A stretch of 6,127 nt of DNA, taken from Clostridia bacterium (lineage in GTDB: Bacteria; Bacillota; Clostridia; Oscillospirales; RGIG577). A program made the translations under genes and the position numbers. This document shows, one piece after another, positions 5,136 to 6,127 of this stretch (position 1 is its first letter; each line of letters begins with the position of its first letter). The notes under the pieces were generated by a model, which saw nothing but the letters and a program-made list of their open reading frames with translations, ran no database searches and was not told where the DNA came from. The stretch is from positions 1 to 6,127 of the forward strand of contig JAFOLN010000343.1 of assembly GCA_017419325.1 (NCBI GenBank), written 5' to 3'.

Positions 5136-6127
5136 TTACAGAAGGAATATGCCGTATTTTTTCGCCTCATCGCGAAGCTCGCGGGGCCATTCGCTCGTCT
5201 GCACCTCGCCTATGTGCGCCTTCTTTAAAAGCATCATGCACATTCTCGACTGGCCTATGCCTCCGCCCACGGTAAGCGGCAGCTCGCCCTTTAAAAGCGC
5301 CGCATGGAACGGAAGCTTCTCCCTTTCGGGGCAGCCCGCTTTTTTAAGCTGGAGCCTTAAGCTCTCCTCGTCCACACGGATGCCCATGCTCGATATCTCA
5401 AGGGCGGTGGAAAGGGGCTCATAGTAGAATATGAGGTCGCCGTTTAACTGCCAGTCGTCGTAATCGGGGGCGCGCCCGTCGTGGGGCATGCCGTCGGACA
5501 GTCTGTCGCCTATCTTCATTATGAAAACGCACTTCTTTTCCCGCGCGATCTCGGTCTCCCGCTCCTTTGGCGAAAGAGAGGGGAAGCGCTTCAAAAGCTC
5601 CTCGCTCGTTATGAAGAACACCTCGTCGGGAAGGGTGGGCGTAAGCGCAGGGAAGGCAGCGTAAAGCTTCTTTTCCGTATTCTTTACTGCCGAGAAAATC
5701 TTTAAAACGACCTGCTTTAAGAAATCCTCGTTTCTGTCGGCTCTCTTTATGCAAAGCTCCCAATCCCACTGATCCACATATATGGAATGAAGATTGTCGA
5801 AATCCTCGTCGCGCCTTACGGCGTTCATATCGGTATAAAGTCCCTCGCCCGCGTCAAAGCCGTATACCTTCAGCGCGTTTCTTTTCCATTTCGCAAGGGA
5901 GTGAACTATTTCCACATCGAAGCCCAGATTCTTTACGTCAAATCTTATCGGACGCTCAACGCCGTTCAGGTCGTCATTGAGACCCGAATTTGACCGTACA
6001 AACAATGGCGCAGATATGCGCTCCAAGTTGAGCGCGTAGGAAAGCTCGTCTTCAAACGTGTCTCTTATTATTTTTATGGCTCTCTGCGTGTCCCTGACAT
6101 TCAGCAGAGGCTTATACCCCTCGGGTA
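5136..6127 (-). CDS. asnA: Aspartate-ammonia ligase (asparagine synthetase A), 5' partial
   Basis: Makes asparagine from aspartate, ammonia and ATP, releasing AMP and pyrophosphate, using a class II aminoacyl-tRNA-synthetase-like fold. Hallmarks include SAPLFVR near the N-terminus, VHSLAKWKR, GEGLYTDM, the YVDQWDWE motif (5780-5757), RAPDYDDW, LNGDL, SSMGIRVD and the motif-3-like GGGIGQSR (5267-5244). The reading frame continues without a stop to the right edge of the window, where translation gives PEGYKPLLNVRDTQRA, typical of Firmicutes AsnA just after its first residues. In-window length is 330 complete codons plus two bases including the stop (329 residues), so only around ten residues are missing. 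The TTG at 6026 is not the true start, since it would remove conserved sequence upstream. The gene's promoter and ribosome binding site lie outside the window. Confidence 0.96.
   Translation of the reverse strand, partial: PEGYKPLLNVRDTQRAIKIIRDTFEDELSYALNLERISAPLFVRSNSGLNDDLNGVERPIRFDVKNLGFDVEIVHSLAKWKRNALKVYGFDAGEGLYTDMNAVRRDEDFDNLHSIYVDQWDWELCIKRADRNEDFLKQVVLKIFSAVKNTEKKLYAAFPALTPTLPDEVFFITSEELLKRFPSLSPKERETEIAREKKCVFIMKIGDRLSDGMPHDGRAPDYDDWQLNGDLIFYYEPLSTALEISSMGIRVDEESLRLQLKKAGCPEREKLPFHAALLKGELPLTVGGGIGQSRMCMMLLKKAHIGEVQTSEWPRELRDEAKKYGIFLL

Overview
The window looks like chromosomal core-gene DNA from a member of the Firmicutes (Bacillota), most likely an uncultured GC-moderate Clostridia. 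The evidence is the gene set (clostridial-type D-Ala-D-Ala carboxypeptidase, CD1247-type zinc-ribbon protein, YqeG phosphatase, AsnA), the order aroQ-pepP-efp that is classical for Firmicutes, strong AGGGGG/GGAG ribosome binding sites, sigma-A-like promoters and intrinsic terminators with T tracts. No mobile element, phage gene, RNA gene or CRISPR array was seen.

Layout. One gene reads rightward at the left edge: a penicillin-binding-protein-type D-alanyl-D-alanine carboxypeptidase whose 5' end is cut off by the window. The rest reads leftward. From right to left these genes are asnA (5' end cut off by the right edge), yqeG, aroQ, pepP, efp, a CD1247-like zinc-ribbon protein and thpR. The carboxypeptidase and thpR converge and overlap by 27 bp. 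Coding density is very high. The longest gene-free stretch is the 167 bp between pepP and efp, which holds two overlapping promoters and a leader with interlocking inverted repeats.

Transcription units. asnA is followed by yqeG, which has its own promoter (TTGAAA-17-TAAAAT) and a strong terminator at its end. aroQ and pepP are 4 nt apart, with the pepP ribosome binding site inside the end of aroQ, so they are probably translationally coupled. efp has its own promoter(s) and is followed after 52 nt by the CD1247-like gene, which ends in a strong intrinsic terminator. thpR begins only about 18 nt beyond that terminator, with no room for a promoter.

Functions. The window combines amino-acid metabolism (AsnA; AroQ, a shikimate-pathway dehydratase family), proline-related protein metabolism (Xaa-Pro aminopeptidase and EF-P, which helps ribosomes through proline runs), cell-wall trimming, RNA-end processing (ThpR family) and two conserved proteins of poorly known role (YqeG, CD1247-like). 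Most of it is ordinary. The points that deserve a second look are the efp leader, the AroQ homologue lacking the catalytic loop arginine, the His/Asp-rich linker of the zinc-ribbon protein, and the terminator placed directly before thpR.
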